Shown piece by piece: positions 38,996 through 48,958 of a stretch of 64,000 nt of DNA. A program made the position numbers and the translations under genes. Position 1 is the first letter of the stretch; each line of letters starts with the position of its first letter. The notes beneath the pieces are model-generated. The model saw only the letters and a program-made list of their open reading frames with translations, did not search any database and was not told the origin of the DNA. Origin of the DNA: Verrucomicrobiaceae bacterium (GTDB taxonomy: Bacteria; Pseudomonadota; Gammaproteobacteria; Pseudomonadales; CAMLJR01). The stretch spans positions 83,952 through 147,951 of the forward strand of contig JAQGNY010000011.1 in assembly GCA_028293825.1 (NCBI GenBank), in the 5' to 3' direction.

Positions 38996-39084
38996 CGCAG
39001 CGGTCCTATTTTTAATTTTTATTAAAATAATTAATTGCGCTGCTAAAAACAGCGCGATTGGCAGGTTGAATTGCGAGTCCGAAT

Positions 39085-40176
39085 TTAGTCGAGATTAAAT
39101 AATTTGTGCGTTTCCAAATCATCCGCGGCGCGGCAAAACCGTTCGAGCGGTCCCATCGTTTCTTCGCGTGGATTGATATTCGACTGCCACGCGACCAAGC
39201 CCCACACCACCATGCGCCGATATTCTTCCCACATTGCGTCGAAGCTGATTTTCACGCCTTGTTTTGCGAGCCCATCGAGATAAAGTTTCAACAAATCGCG
39301 CTCCGCTTTGCGACGATCCTCAATCGTGATCGATCCAATCATGAAATAAGTAATGTCGCGCCAAGGCCGACCTTTGCGCACGATTTGCCAATCGAACCAC
39401 ACTCGCTCGCCATTCGGACGGCGATAACTATTACCGAGATGCGCATCGCCATGAATTAAACACAGTGGCCCTTTATAGGCGCGCTCCTGTTCGCATTGCT
39501 GCCGAAATGCCGCCCGCAAACGATTGGGATCACCGGCCATTAATTGCGGAAACATCGCCACGCGCTCGGGAATTCGATTATGCGCGGCGAAATAATCTTC
39601 CATCATGCTCCAGTAATCATCGGTCGCCGTGTCCGGTGCCATTGCTGTTTGCAGCCATGTTTGTCGATCCAGCTCCGGATGCCCCCACGATGCACCGTGC
39701 ATACACGCCATACCTTCCAGCGATTTCGCCATATCGTCGAGCGTGATCGGCCGCGCCGACGTACAAAACTCGCCGCCTTCGGGCACCAGATCCTCCAATA
39801 TGATTAAACCCTGCTGACCTTGCGCATCGTCATCCCAATCGGCAAAAAAACAGATCGGCGCGGGCAGTGGCAGCTTGCTGGCAAGTTCTTTATAAAAACG
39901 CGCTTCGTTGACGCATACGGGACTGCTCAGCGGGCTGCCTGACCAATTCGCTTTTAAGCAAACCTGATCGGGAATGCCCGCATCCTTGCCAGCCTGATTC
40001 AGACTCAACTTTACCCGCGCTTTACTGGTGTGGCCGACGATAAATTCGAGCACCTCCAACGAGTTGACGACCACACCGGGATATTGTGACTGCAGCGTGC
40101 GCGTCAACCATTCGGCATTAACCTGCGCAAAATCGAGCGGGAGTCTTTCGCTGCGCTGACTGGATGGAGTGCTCAT
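39085..40176 (-). CDS. APH/EcKL-like phosphotransferase
   Basis: LCLIHGDAHLGNSY and VWFDWQIVRKGRPWRDI; start taken at MSTPSSQRSE rather than 40371. Confidence 0.8.
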   Translation of the reverse strand: MSTPSSQRSERLPLDFAQVNAEWLTRTLQSQYPGVVVNSLEVLEFIVGHTSKARVKLSLNQAGKDAGIPDQVCLKANWSGSPLSSPVCVNEARFYKELASKLPLPAPICFFADWDDDAQGQQGLIILEDLVPEGGEFCTSARPITLDDMAKSLEGMACMHGASWGHPELDRQTWLQTAMAPDTATDDYWSMMEDYFAAHNRIPERVAMFPQLMAGDPNRLRAAFRQQCEQERAYKGPLCLIHGDAHLGNSYRRPNGERVWFDWQIVRKGRPWRDITYFMIGSITIEDRRKAERDLLKLYLDGLAKQGVKISFDAMWEEYRRMVVWGLVAWQSNINPREETMGPLERFCRAADDLETHKLFNLD

Positions 40177-40501
40177 TATTATTGGCCTCTGTATGCTGAT
40201 TTTTATTAATTCGATCGTATTAATTCGGCCGACATTACCACTCGATTTTTTTAAAAACAAGCAAATAGACAAAACCATATAGCAAGAAATGGCAAAATTT
40301 AATACGTATGTATTAAAATCGTCAAACCAAAGCCAAGGCCTCCGTCTTAAAGCGCTCGCCCAACCCGCCACGATGAAAGATCACGGCGGATAAACTAAGC
40401 AAAAATCCAGATCATCGACCATGCATGCGGCGGTGCTGCTTTGAATCGTACGTGTCGCATGGTAAATAGGCTGTCGTTGCTAACTATGGAGCTTCACCGC
40501 A

Positions 40502-40894
40502 ATGCCCAGCACTACCGCCGACAAAAAAATAACTAAAGGCGCTCGCTTACGCGCGCAGTTGCGTATTTTGCTCGACGATGAAATTGCGCTGGGCCCGGGC
40601 AAAGCCGATTTACTCGAGGCAATACGTGAAACTGGCTCCATCTCCGCCGCCGGTAAAAAAATGAGCATGAGTTATCGGCGCGCATGGTTGCTGGTGGATG
40701 CAATGAATCGCTGTTTTAAATCGCCGTTAGTCGATACGGCAAAAGGAGGTGTCGATGGCGGCGGCGCACGACTCAGTGAACACGGCGCAACCGTATTGGC
40801 AAATTACCGGGCGATGGAACAAGCCGTGGCGCGCATCACGGATAAACATTTCGAAGCGATTAAACCGCTTCTGAAAAAAAATCCTGTCATCTGA
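40502..40894 (+). CDS. ModE-type winged-helix regulator, DNA-binding domain only
   Basis: GPGKADLLEAIRETGSISAAGKKMSMSYRRAWLLVDAMN; no C-terminal TOBE region. Confidence 0.88.
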   Translation: MPSTTADKKITKGARLRAQLRILLDDEIALGPGKADLLEAIRETGSISAAGKKMSMSYRRAWLLVDAMNRCFKSPLVDTAKGGVDGGGARLSEHGATVLANYRAMEQAVARITDKHFEAIKPLLKKNPVI

Positions 40895-40933
40895 TCTTGT
40901 TTTCTCATTGGAATCGCGCCGCGCGAGCAATCG

Positions 40934-40957
40934 CAATATATCCATGTAAATATAACG
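40934..40957. promoter_or_regulatory. ModE-like palindrome upstream of modA
   Basis: CAATATAT-N8-ATATAACG. Confidence 0.65.
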
Positions 40958-41016
40958 GCGTGTAAACTACCTCCGGCCGTAGCGGCCATCTAATAACATT
41001 TCCTCGAGGATGAACC

Positions 41017-41790
41017 ATGCGCTGCACCCGTTTATCGATTCGCACATTGGCCGGATTATTTCTCAGCGTCATATTGCTGCAACCGCTGGCTCACGCAGAT
41101 GAAGTAAAAGCTGCCGTCGCTGCGAATTTCACTGCCGCGATCAAACAACTGACGCCATTATTCGAGCAAAAAACCGGGCACAAATTAGTTGCCAGTTTCG
41201 GCGCCACCGGTCAGCTGTACGCGCAAATTAATAACGGCGCACCGTTCGATGTTTTTCTCGCCGCTGACGATCAGGCGCCGCAGCAATTAATTGCCAGCGG
41301 CAATGCTGTCGCCGGTTCGCATTTTATTTATGCACGCGGACGTCTCGCGCTGTGGAGCAGCACGCCCGGTTATGTGGACAGCAACGGCGATATTTTGAAA
41401 AGCAATAAATTTGAAAAAATCGCGGTGGCAAATCCGAAAATTGCGCCGTACGGCAAAGCAGCCATCGAAACCTTAACCGCGCTAAAACTGCTCGAACAAT
41501 TGCAGCCGAAATTTGTTACTGGTGAAAATATCGCGCAAACCCAACAATTCATCAGTACCGGCAATGTACCGCTCGGCTTTATTGCACTCGCTCAAGTTAA
41601 CGCATTACCAGCAACTGAGCGCGGCAGCTTCTGGGTGGTACCGGATAAATTGCACGAGCCTATCGAGCAAGGCGCAGTGCTATTAAAGAATGCCAATGCT
41701 GACGCCAGTGCCGCTACTGCATTTCTCGCGTTTTTAAAATCGCCTGAAGCAGTCACCGTTATTCGCGAACTGGGTTACGAAGTCCCGTAG
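41017..41790 (+). CDS. modA: Molybdate ABC transporter substrate-binding protein
   Basis: EVKAAVAANFTAAIKQLTPLFEQKTGHKLVASFGATGQLYAQI. Confidence 0.95.
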   Translation: MRCTRLSIRTLAGLFLSVILLQPLAHADEVKAAVAANFTAAIKQLTPLFEQKTGHKLVASFGATGQLYAQINNGAPFDVFLAADDQAPQQLIASGNAVAGSHFIYARGRLALWSSTPGYVDSNGDILKSNKFEKIAVANPKIAPYGKAAIETLTALKLLEQLQPKFVTGENIAQTQQFISTGNVPLGFIALAQVNALPATERGSFWVVPDKLHEPIEQGAVLLKNANADASAATAFLAFLKSPEAVTVIRELGYEVP

Positions 41791-41803
41791 CTTTTTTGCG
41801 TCA

Positions 41804-42511
41804 TTGTTCGAAATAGGAAATGCGTCGTTGAATGTTGCAAGCATCGACTGGCAGCCCATTTGGTTGACGCTGCGACTCGCCAGCATTACCACGGTTGTAC
41901 TCATGGTGGCTGCGATACCTCTCGGCTGGTGGCTTGCGCGCACGCACTCGTGGATGAAGCAGCCGTTATCCGCAGTGTTTGCGTTGCCGCTGGTATTACC
42001 GCCTACCGTTCTCGGTTTTTATCTATTGTTGCTACTAGGCCCGCATGGGCCGGTTGGCGGACTTACACTTTCACTGGGCCTCGGCACCCTGCCCTTTACG
42101 TTTACCGGATTAGTCATCGCATCGAGTTTGTATTCGCTGCCGTTCGCACTACAGCCGATTCAAAATGCATTTGAAAATATCGGTAGTCGTCCATTTGAGG
42201 TGGCAGCAACTTTGCGCGCCACACGCTGGGATCGCGCGGTTAGCATCGCATTGCCATTGGCGCGCAATGGTTTGCTGAGTGCTGCGGTTTTGGCTTTTGC
42301 CCACACTATCGGTGAGTTCGGCGTGGTGTTGATGATTGGCGGCAATATTCCCGGCGCCACTAAAGTGTTATCGGTCGCCATTTACGATCATGTCGAATCG
42401 ATGGAATACGCGCAGGCGCATTGGTTAGCCGGCGGCATGCTCGCGTTTTCGTTTATTACTTTGCTCACGCTGTACATCGTCAGCGGCCGTTCGATGCGAA
42501 TTGTTCGATGA
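41804..42511 (+). CDS. modB: Molybdate ABC transporter permease
   Basis: PLVLPPTVLGFYLLLLLG; HTIGEFGVVLMIGGNIPG. Confidence 0.95.
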   Translation: MFEIGNASLNVASIDWQPIWLTLRLASITTVVLMVAAIPLGWWLARTHSWMKQPLSAVFALPLVLPPTVLGFYLLLLLGPHGPVGGLTLSLGLGTLPFTFTGLVIASSLYSLPFALQPIQNAFENIGSRPFEVAATLRATRWDRAVSIALPLARNGLLSAAVLAFAHTIGEFGVVLMIGGNIPGATKVLSVAIYDHVESMEYAQAHWLAGGMLAFSFITLLTLYIVSGRSMRIVR

Positions 42512-42569
42512 ACACTATTGTCCGATGAAAACTGTAGTTCGATGAGCACAATTGCCTGATGAAAACTAT
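42502..42569. repeat. Four 17-bp tandem repeats spanning the modB-modC junction
   Basis: TGTTCGATGAACACTAT / TGTCCGATGAAAACTGT / AGTTCGATGAGCACAAT / TGCCTGATGAAAACTAT. Confidence 0.9.
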
Positions 42570-43632
42570 CGAAGCGCGTTTTAACGGCACCTTCGGCAAC
42601 TTTAATCTGAATGTTGCGTTGAGTATTCCAGGCAGCGGCATCACTGCACTATTCGGCGAATCGGGTGGCGGCAAAACCAGCTTGCTGCGCTGTATCGCCG
42701 GACTGGAGCAATTAAATGGCGGCTATTTGCGCGTAAACGATGTCGTCTGGCAGGACCACAAAACATTTATTCCCACTCATCGGCGCGCGATTGGTTTTGT
42801 GTTTCAGGAAGCGAGCTTATTCGCGCACTTGAATGTGCGCCGCAATCTCGAATACGGCTATAAACGCACGCCGATCTCTGCACGGCGACTCGGCTTTGAC
42901 GAAGTCGTCGCTTGGCTCGGTGTGGAAAATTTTCTGCAGCAAATGCCGCACACACTATCGGGCGGACAGCGTCAGCGTGTTGCCATTGCACGCGCGTTAC
43001 TGAGCAGCCCACAGCTGTTATTAATGGACGAACCACTCGCCAATTTGGATTTAAACAGTCGCGCGGAAATTCTGCCGTATCTCGAACAACTGCACGATCG
43101 ACTCGACATCCCCGTTATTTACGTCAGCCATACGCCGGCCGAAGTGGCACAACTGGCCGATCATTTAGTGTTGCTCGAACGCGGACATATCACTGCCAGC
43201 GGGCCCATTAATGAAATGCTGACGCGCCCAGATTTAACACCGGCGCAACAGGATGAGGCGAGCGCCGTTATGGAAGGCCGCGTAATCGAGCACGATCTTA
43301 TATTTCATTTAACGCAGATTGCAGTACCGGGTGGCACCGTTGCAGTCGCATTTCGCGAACTACCTATCGACCATGCGGTGCGCGTGCGGATTCTCGCGCG
43401 CGACGTAAGCATTGCACTCACTCCGCCGCAAAATACCAGCATCACCAATGTGCTGCCGGCACGTGTTATCGATATCACGGAAGCGCCGAACAGTGCTCAA
43501 GCACTGGTACGACTCGATCTTGGTGGCACAATTATTCTATCGCGGATTACGCGCCGCTCAGTCGTACTGTTAGATATAAAAACCGGATCGCCTGTTTACG
43601 CACAGGTGAAAAGCGTTGCGTTAATATGCTGA
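42559..43632 (+). CDS. modC: Molybdate ABC transporter ATP-binding protein
   Basis: GESGGGKTSLLR, LSGGQRQRVAIARALL, C-terminal TOBE. Confidence 0.95.
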   Translation: MKTIEARFNGTFGNFNLNVALSIPGSGITALFGESGGGKTSLLRCIAGLEQLNGGYLRVNDVVWQDHKTFIPTHRRAIGFVFQEASLFAHLNVRRNLEYGYKRTPISARRLGFDEVVAWLGVENFLQQMPHTLSGGQRQRVAIARALLSSPQLLLMDEPLANLDLNSRAEILPYLEQLHDRLDIPVIYVSHTPAEVAQLADHLVLLERGHITASGPINEMLTRPDLTPAQQDEASAVMEGRVIEHDLIFHLTQIAVPGGTVAVAFRELPIDHAVRVRILARDVSIALTPPQNTSITNVLPARVIDITEAPNSAQALVRLDLGGTIILSRITRRSVVLLDIKTGSPVYAQVKSVALIC

Positions 43633-43660
43633 AAATTTCGAAAAATTTTCAGCATATTAA
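43621..43660. terminator. Perfect 18-bp inverted repeat, 4-nt spacer, overlapping the modC stop codon
   Basis: TTAATATGCTGAAAATTT-CGAA-AAATTTTCAGCATATTAA. Confidence 0.6.
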
Positions 43661-43738
43661 AACGATGTGGACTTAGGACGGCGTTCGCTCTATGTAACAG
43701 CGAATGAGAGCGAACGTTAAAGCCGCGTTTGTGACGGC

Positions 43739-45424
43739 TTAAATTTTTGACGCCGCATTGCGACCGGCACGACGACCGGCAAATACGCAATCCGCTATCG
43801 ACGTGCCGCTGACATAGAAACGCGAGCAAATGCCGATGGCATTGCGACCGGCGGCATATAAGTTCGCAATCGGAGTACCGTCGTCGCGTTTGACATGACC
43901 GGTTGTTTCATCAACCACCAACCCGCCCATTGGAATGGTGGGACAGGGATATTTTTTGCTGTCGATTGAAATATCGATCGCGTAAAACGGCCCTTCATTT
44001 AATGTATCGAGATATTCCGCCGGCTTGCCAAGCGGATCGACGCGCTGGGCCACGATCTCGTTATAGTCGGCAACGGTTTTTTCAAACTTAGCAGCGTCGA
44101 CGCCGAGTTTTTGCGCCAGCTCGTGCAGCGTTTTTCCTTTCTTGGTGTTGCTCGATAAATTAATTAATTGAAACAAGCCATATGACAACCACTCCGGCAG
44201 CCAACCGGGTTTGAACGTCGGTATCACCGCTTTCCAAGCTTCACCGTAAACTGGCTTGCCGAAAATCAACCACGCCTTTCTATCGGGCAACGCCGCAATA
44301 CGTTCGCCCATTCGGCCCAAATACACATCCTCCGAAACAAAGCGCTGCGCCTGACTGTTAATTACGATGCCTTTTACGAACGCCGTTGGAGGGCTGATCG
44401 AGCGCCATGCGGAAACGCGCTCCATTTCACCGATCGCACCGCCCGCCGTTTGCCCAAGCCGAATACCGGCACCATCGCAACTGATCGTGCCCAACGCCAT
44501 CGCGCCCGCATAATTTGGCGCGTAGTGCTGCACCATCGGTCGATTCATCGCAAAGCTGCCAGTGGAAAGAACGACGCCTTTTTTGGCACGAATCAATATG
44601 CGCTCACCGGCCTCGCGTTCGATTGCATAAGTTTTTCGCGCTGCGCGCTGAATCACCGGCTCGAAATAATTAAGACCCGAATTAATAATTCGAATCAGCC
44701 GCGAATGTTGCTTTAACGCGTTGCTCTGCGCCGGAATACGCTGAACCTCAACACCGATTACGGCCTGTGTTTTATCGAGCACCAAGCGAATCGCCGGTGC
44801 GTGCGGCAACAGGCGCACGCCTTTATCGAGCGCCGCTTTTTTTAAAATGGCGAATAAAGTGCCGCCGGTATAACCTTTGCCCAATACGCGATGCCCGCGC
44901 GGTGCCGGTCGTGCTTGCTCGCGATAGCCGGCTACCAATTCATTGCCGGAAAAATACAAATAAAATTCTTCGGGCGGGTACGAGCGTTTGGTTTTATAAA
45001 CACTGCCTTGAAAACCAACGCCGTGACTCATCAACCATTCGAGATTCGCGTTGCTCTGCTCGCAAAATTTGCGCAGCGTGTCATCGCTGACTACGCCTTC
45101 GGTTTCGAGCTTCAAATACTTATACATTTCTTCGGGCGTGTCGTTGTAACCGCCTTCGCGCTGAAATTGCGTGCCGCCACCACCGTAATAAACGCCACCG
45201 CTGATTGCCGTTGCACCGCCGCCATCGAAACGATCCACCGCGAGCACGTCGACACCCTGCTCTTTCGCTTCGAGCGCTGCGCACACGCCGGCGCCACCAA
45301 AACCGACCACGACCACATCGGCGCTATCGCTCCATGTCGCGCTATCGGGATTGTCTAATATCAGCGGCGCCTCAATGTGCGAATTCCAGGCAGCATCACC
45401 GGGCTTTACCGTCTCTTTATTCAC
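43739..45424 (-). CDS. FAD-dependent dehydrogenase (3-ketosteroid dehydrogenase/fumarate reductase superfamily)
   Basis: DVVVVGFGGAGVCAALEAKEQGVDVLAVDRFDGGGATAISGGVYYGGGG. Confidence 0.85.
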   Translation of the reverse strand: MNKETVKPGDAAWNSHIEAPLILDNPDSATWSDSADVVVVGFGGAGVCAALEAKEQGVDVLAVDRFDGGGATAISGGVYYGGGGTQFQREGGYNDTPEEMYKYLKLETEGVVSDDTLRKFCEQSNANLEWLMSHGVGFQGSVYKTKRSYPPEEFYLYFSGNELVAGYREQARPAPRGHRVLGKGYTGGTLFAILKKAALDKGVRLLPHAPAIRLVLDKTQAVIGVEVQRIPAQSNALKQHSRLIRIINSGLNYFEPVIQRAARKTYAIEREAGERILIRAKKGVVLSTGSFAMNRPMVQHYAPNYAGAMALGTISCDGAGIRLGQTAGGAIGEMERVSAWRSISPPTAFVKGIVINSQAQRFVSEDVYLGRMGERIAALPDRKAWLIFGKPVYGEAWKAVIPTFKPGWLPEWLSYGLFQLINLSSNTKKGKTLHELAQKLGVDAAKFEKTVADYNEIVAQRVDPLGKPAEYLDTLNEGPFYAIDISIDSKKYPCPTIPMGGLVVDETTGHVKRDDGTPIANLYAAGRNAIGICSRFYVSGTSIADCVFAGRRAGRNAASKI

Positions 45425-45526
45425 GTGATGATTCCGAAATTATTGGAACGAACTCGCATCCTAATTGCGCAGAAGTCAAAATTTAAAATTTTCTCTCTTT
45501 TATTTTAATTGCTGCTGAGGCTTAAT

Positions 45527-46879
45527 TTATTTTTGATAAAGGTATTCATGTAGAACTTCATGGAAATGCGAAATCTGAACTTCCTGAACCGGATTGGTCC
45601 GCAGTCCTTTTAAACCGAGTGAATGCAAACCGCGTTGCACGCCTTCCATATTGCGTAAATCCTGCACCAGCAATTTCGGAATTTTATCGATGTGCTGTTT
45701 CCAATCTGCATAAAATTCGCGCTCCAGTTTCGGTACTTCATGCGGTGCCAAACGCAAAATCGACCACATATCGAAAATACACGATTCGGGATTACCCCCA
45801 TTCGGACGCGAGCGAAAAACCAGACAGCCATCGAAAGCAAAAACCAATACCAGATTCGGAAATACGTTCCAATCGACGCCGGCATCCATCGCCTGCTCCA
45901 TCGTCAGAATCGGCCATTGCACGCCTTCTTTCGCTGCCGCTTCCATCATAAAACCGATGGCGCCCATGGTTACTTCCATCGCCGTTTTACCGGCGGGAAT
46001 TTCAGAGAGCACGCGCTGTGCAGCATTCGCGCTGCGCACCGTGACTTGCCCTTTGCCTTCGGCATCGCCGACCCACTCTTTGAAAATATCGAGCACGCCA
46101 GCGATACCTTCGCGCAAATCTTCTGGCACCGGTTTACCGGTGCGGCGTGATGGCGCGCCCATCGGCCGTTCCAGCAAATAAATATGTTTGCCATGCTGCC
46201 CTTCGGCAAAGCTTTTATTCGCTTCATCGACCAGCGGCAAATACTGCGGATGAATCATCGCGACGTGATAGCTTTCCATAAAAGATTCAAGCGCGGTTTT
46301 CCAATTGGTGTTGATGATCATCGTTTTGTACCAGCCAAAACGCATTTCATCGAACTTCATCGGATCGAGCGCGCGTTTGACTGGCGCGATAAATTGCTCG
46401 AACGGTTCGGCGTCCGCCGCCATATTGATAAAAACGAAACCGCCCCAGGTGGCAACGTTCACTTCGCTCAAATGCAAATCGGCATCGGCCATATCGGCAC
46501 AACCGGCCCAATCGTCGCGATCTTGCACGCGCAGCAAATCACCGCTTAAATCCCATTGCCAGCCGTGAAAGCCGCAATGCAATTTCGTCACCGAACCGCA
46601 GCCCGATGTCAATTGCCGACCGCGGTGCAAACACACATTGTGAAATGCTTTGATGGTGCCGGCTTGCGAGCGCATTACGATAATCGATTGATCGAGAATA
46701 TCGTACGTAACGTAGTTGCCGACCTGCAGAATTTCTTCTTCGCGACATGCTACTTGCCACGCGCGTGGCCACAGATTTTGTTTTTCGAGCGCAGCGACAT
46801 CCGCCGAAATATTGTCTTCCTGCGGCACGAAATCCGCGCGCACGGTGCGGATCAAATCAGGTTTGCGCATCTCATTCAT
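45527..46879 (-). CDS. Rieske-type ring-hydroxylating oxygenase alpha subunit
   Basis: CLHRGRQLTSGCGSVTKLHCGFHGWQWDLSG. Confidence 0.93.
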   Translation of the reverse strand: MNEMRKPDLIRTVRADFVPQEDNISADVAALEKQNLWPRAWQVACREEEILQVGNYVTYDILDQSIIVMRSQAGTIKAFHNVCLHRGRQLTSGCGSVTKLHCGFHGWQWDLSGDLLRVQDRDDWAGCADMADADLHLSEVNVATWGGFVFINMAADAEPFEQFIAPVKRALDPMKFDEMRFGWYKTMIINTNWKTALESFMESYHVAMIHPQYLPLVDEANKSFAEGQHGKHIYLLERPMGAPSRRTGKPVPEDLREGIAGVLDIFKEWVGDAEGKGQVTVRSANAAQRVLSEIPAGKTAMEVTMGAIGFMMEAAAKEGVQWPILTMEQAMDAGVDWNVFPNLVLVFAFDGCLVFRSRPNGGNPESCIFDMWSILRLAPHEVPKLEREFYADWKQHIDKIPKLLVQDLRNMEGVQRGLHSLGLKGLRTNPVQEVQISHFHEVLHEYLYQK

Positions 46880-46974
46880 AGCAACCCTCGCTTATTTTTA
46901 TTTGGCTAGACTTTATTTTGCCGAATTTTTCTGTCTGAATTTTTTTGGCCTCCTGTTCAAGAAGGCCGAGTCGC

Positions 46975-48159
46975 TCAGCGCATTTCGAGCAGGTTTTTCA
47001 AATTGCTGCTCATTACCATTTGCTGTTCGTGCGGCGTCAGATCGCCGATATCTTTAAAGAAATCGAGTGGCTGCGCGAGCCCTTCCGGATGCGGCCAATC
47101 GCTGCCGAATAACACGTGCTCCAAGCCGACCAGTTCGATAACTTTCTTCACCGGATCTTCATAGAACGGTGCAATGTAAATGTGTCGGCGGAAGGTGTCG
47201 ACCGGATTTTCTTTAAATTCTTTCGGCATTTTATGAAATGCCGATTCGAGCCGCTTCAACAACGGCTCCAGCCATGCCGAGCCATTTTCCAACGATGCCA
47301 CGCGTACGCCCGGATGCCGATCGAACACACCATGACAAACCAATGCCGCCAGCGAATCCTGAATTGGCCGACCGAGCACGACATCGAGCACTTCTTTAAA
47401 AGCGTCTTTTTCGAACGGACGCGTTTCACCGGCGCCGCCTGCCGTCCACCACTGATATATACGGTCGTAACCGGTATCCGATGTATGCAATGCCACCAGC
47501 ACTTTGGCCTCGGCAATACGCGCCCAAAATGGATCGAATTCTTTAAAGCCGAATGAGCGCCCACCGCGCAGTCCCGGCACCGGTGCCGGGCGAATCAAGA
47601 TCACGCGCGCGCCGGCTTTAATGACGAAATCCAGCTCCTGCAACGCCAGATCGAGATTCGCTAAATTTACCGCTGCAACCGGGAATTGTCGGCCATTGGT
47701 AAAACCGTATTCGTCTTGCACCCAACGATTCAGCGAGTGAAACAACCCGGCAATCGCATCGGGCTTATCGCCGAGGCGCTCTTCGATAATCGACGCCAGC
47801 GTCGGCAATAAAATGCTGGCGTGGATACCCTGCGAGTCCAGCATTTTCAAATGCGCAGGACCGTTGTGAAACGCCGCGTCACTAGGCACCGGTTTGCCAC
47901 CGATTTCGCGCAGCGATAAGCCTTCCGGGTTTTCGCCGCGATACCATTTTTCGTGCGAGCCAGGCGCCGCAACTACTTCAAAGGCTGGATTTGGAATGTA
48001 TTCCGACAGCATGCCCGCGACAGCCAGCTTAGTGCGACCGTTGATGGTGACGTACTGAAACTCCTTGCTGAACTGCTTGGGCAGGTAGCGCAAAAAAGCA
48101 TCGGGCGTTTCGTAATAGTGTTGATCGGCGTCATAGATGGGATAAGCGGGAGTCGACAT
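46975..48159 (-). CDS. Amidohydrolase-2-family protein
   Basis: YDADQHYYETPDAFLRYLP...VLFGSDWPHPEGL. Confidence 0.88.
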   Translation of the reverse strand: MSTPAYPIYDADQHYYETPDAFLRYLPKQFSKEFQYVTINGRTKLAVAGMLSEYIPNPAFEVVAAPGSHEKWYRGENPEGLSLREIGGKPVPSDAAFHNGPAHLKMLDSQGIHASILLPTLASIIEERLGDKPDAIAGLFHSLNRWVQDEYGFTNGRQFPVAAVNLANLDLALQELDFVIKAGARVILIRPAPVPGLRGGRSFGFKEFDPFWARIAEAKVLVALHTSDTGYDRIYQWWTAGGAGETRPFEKDAFKEVLDVVLGRPIQDSLAALVCHGVFDRHPGVRVASLENGSAWLEPLLKRLESAFHKMPKEFKENPVDTFRRHIYIAPFYEDPVKKVIELVGLEHVLFGSDWPHPEGLAQPLDFFKDIGDLTPHEQQMVMSSNLKNLLEMR

Positions 48160-48313
48160 AGGACCTCCAAATTCAGATTAATGCGGCGCGATGGCACGGC
48201 GCCCGCGACGATTCAAGTTGGAGCGAATGCTACACGATAACTGTTAAAGTGTCAGCTTTTATCGCCATTAGCCTGTCCCAAATACGCGCAGTAAAAGGAT
48301 TAATTAACGGTAA

Positions 48314-48958
48314 TTAAATGCTGCCGAGCGCGGCCGCGCCGCCAATGGTGAAACTCATTACCCTTGCGATCAACGTGTCGTGATCGCTCGAACTGCACAG
48401 CCCCTCCGATAGCTGTTCCAACTCGTAAACTTCAAACGCCATGTGCCCGATCATCCAGTGAATGAAATACATCAACCAGCTGGCGCGTTCGCGTGCATAA
48501 CCGCCGCGCACCAACTCCGCGACGTAAAACTCGAACACCGGTTTGTAGGCATCGCGCAGCGGTTTTAGTAATTCCGGGCGATCGCTGAGACTGTCGGAGT
48601 GAATCATCAATTTCAGGTAATAGCGCCAGCCAATTTGCTCTGTCGGCAAACGCGCCAGCGGTGTAATAAAGGCACACACGATAATTTCCGCGCTGAGCGG
48701 TTCGTTATTATTCGCCAGCAGCGCCTCTTGCAACGCGCGATAAGTCGCCTGCGTTACCGGTTCGGCGCGACGCGCGATAACCTGTCGAAATAATTCGTCT
48801 TTCGAGCCGAAGTGATAGCGTGTCAAACTCAGCTCTGTCCTCGATGCCGCCGCCACTTCGCGAATCGACACGCCGTAGTAACCGCGCCGCGCGAATAATT
48901 GCTCTGCTGCGTCGAGAATGCGCGCCGCTGTCGAACCGGGAATTAAAACGGATTCCAT
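48314..48958 (-). CDS. TetR-family regulator
   Basis: RILDAAEQLFARRGYYGVSIREVAAASRTELSLTRYHFGSKDELF. Confidence 0.9.
   Translation of the reverse strand: MESVLIPGSTAARILDAAEQLFARRGYYGVSIREVAAASRTELSLTRYHFGSKDELFRQVIARRAEPVTQATYRALQEALLANNNEPLSAEIIVCAFITPLARLPTEQIGWRYYLKLMIHSDSLSDRPELLKPLRDAYKPVFEFYVAELVRGGYARERASWLMYFIHWMIGHMAFEVYELEQLSEGLCSSSDHDTLIARVMSFTIGGAAALGSI

Noticed and set aside
43621-43660. 18-bp inverted repeat as insertion-sequence ends
   Set aside because: Arms are 4 nt apart with no transposase; hairpin/terminator fits better.
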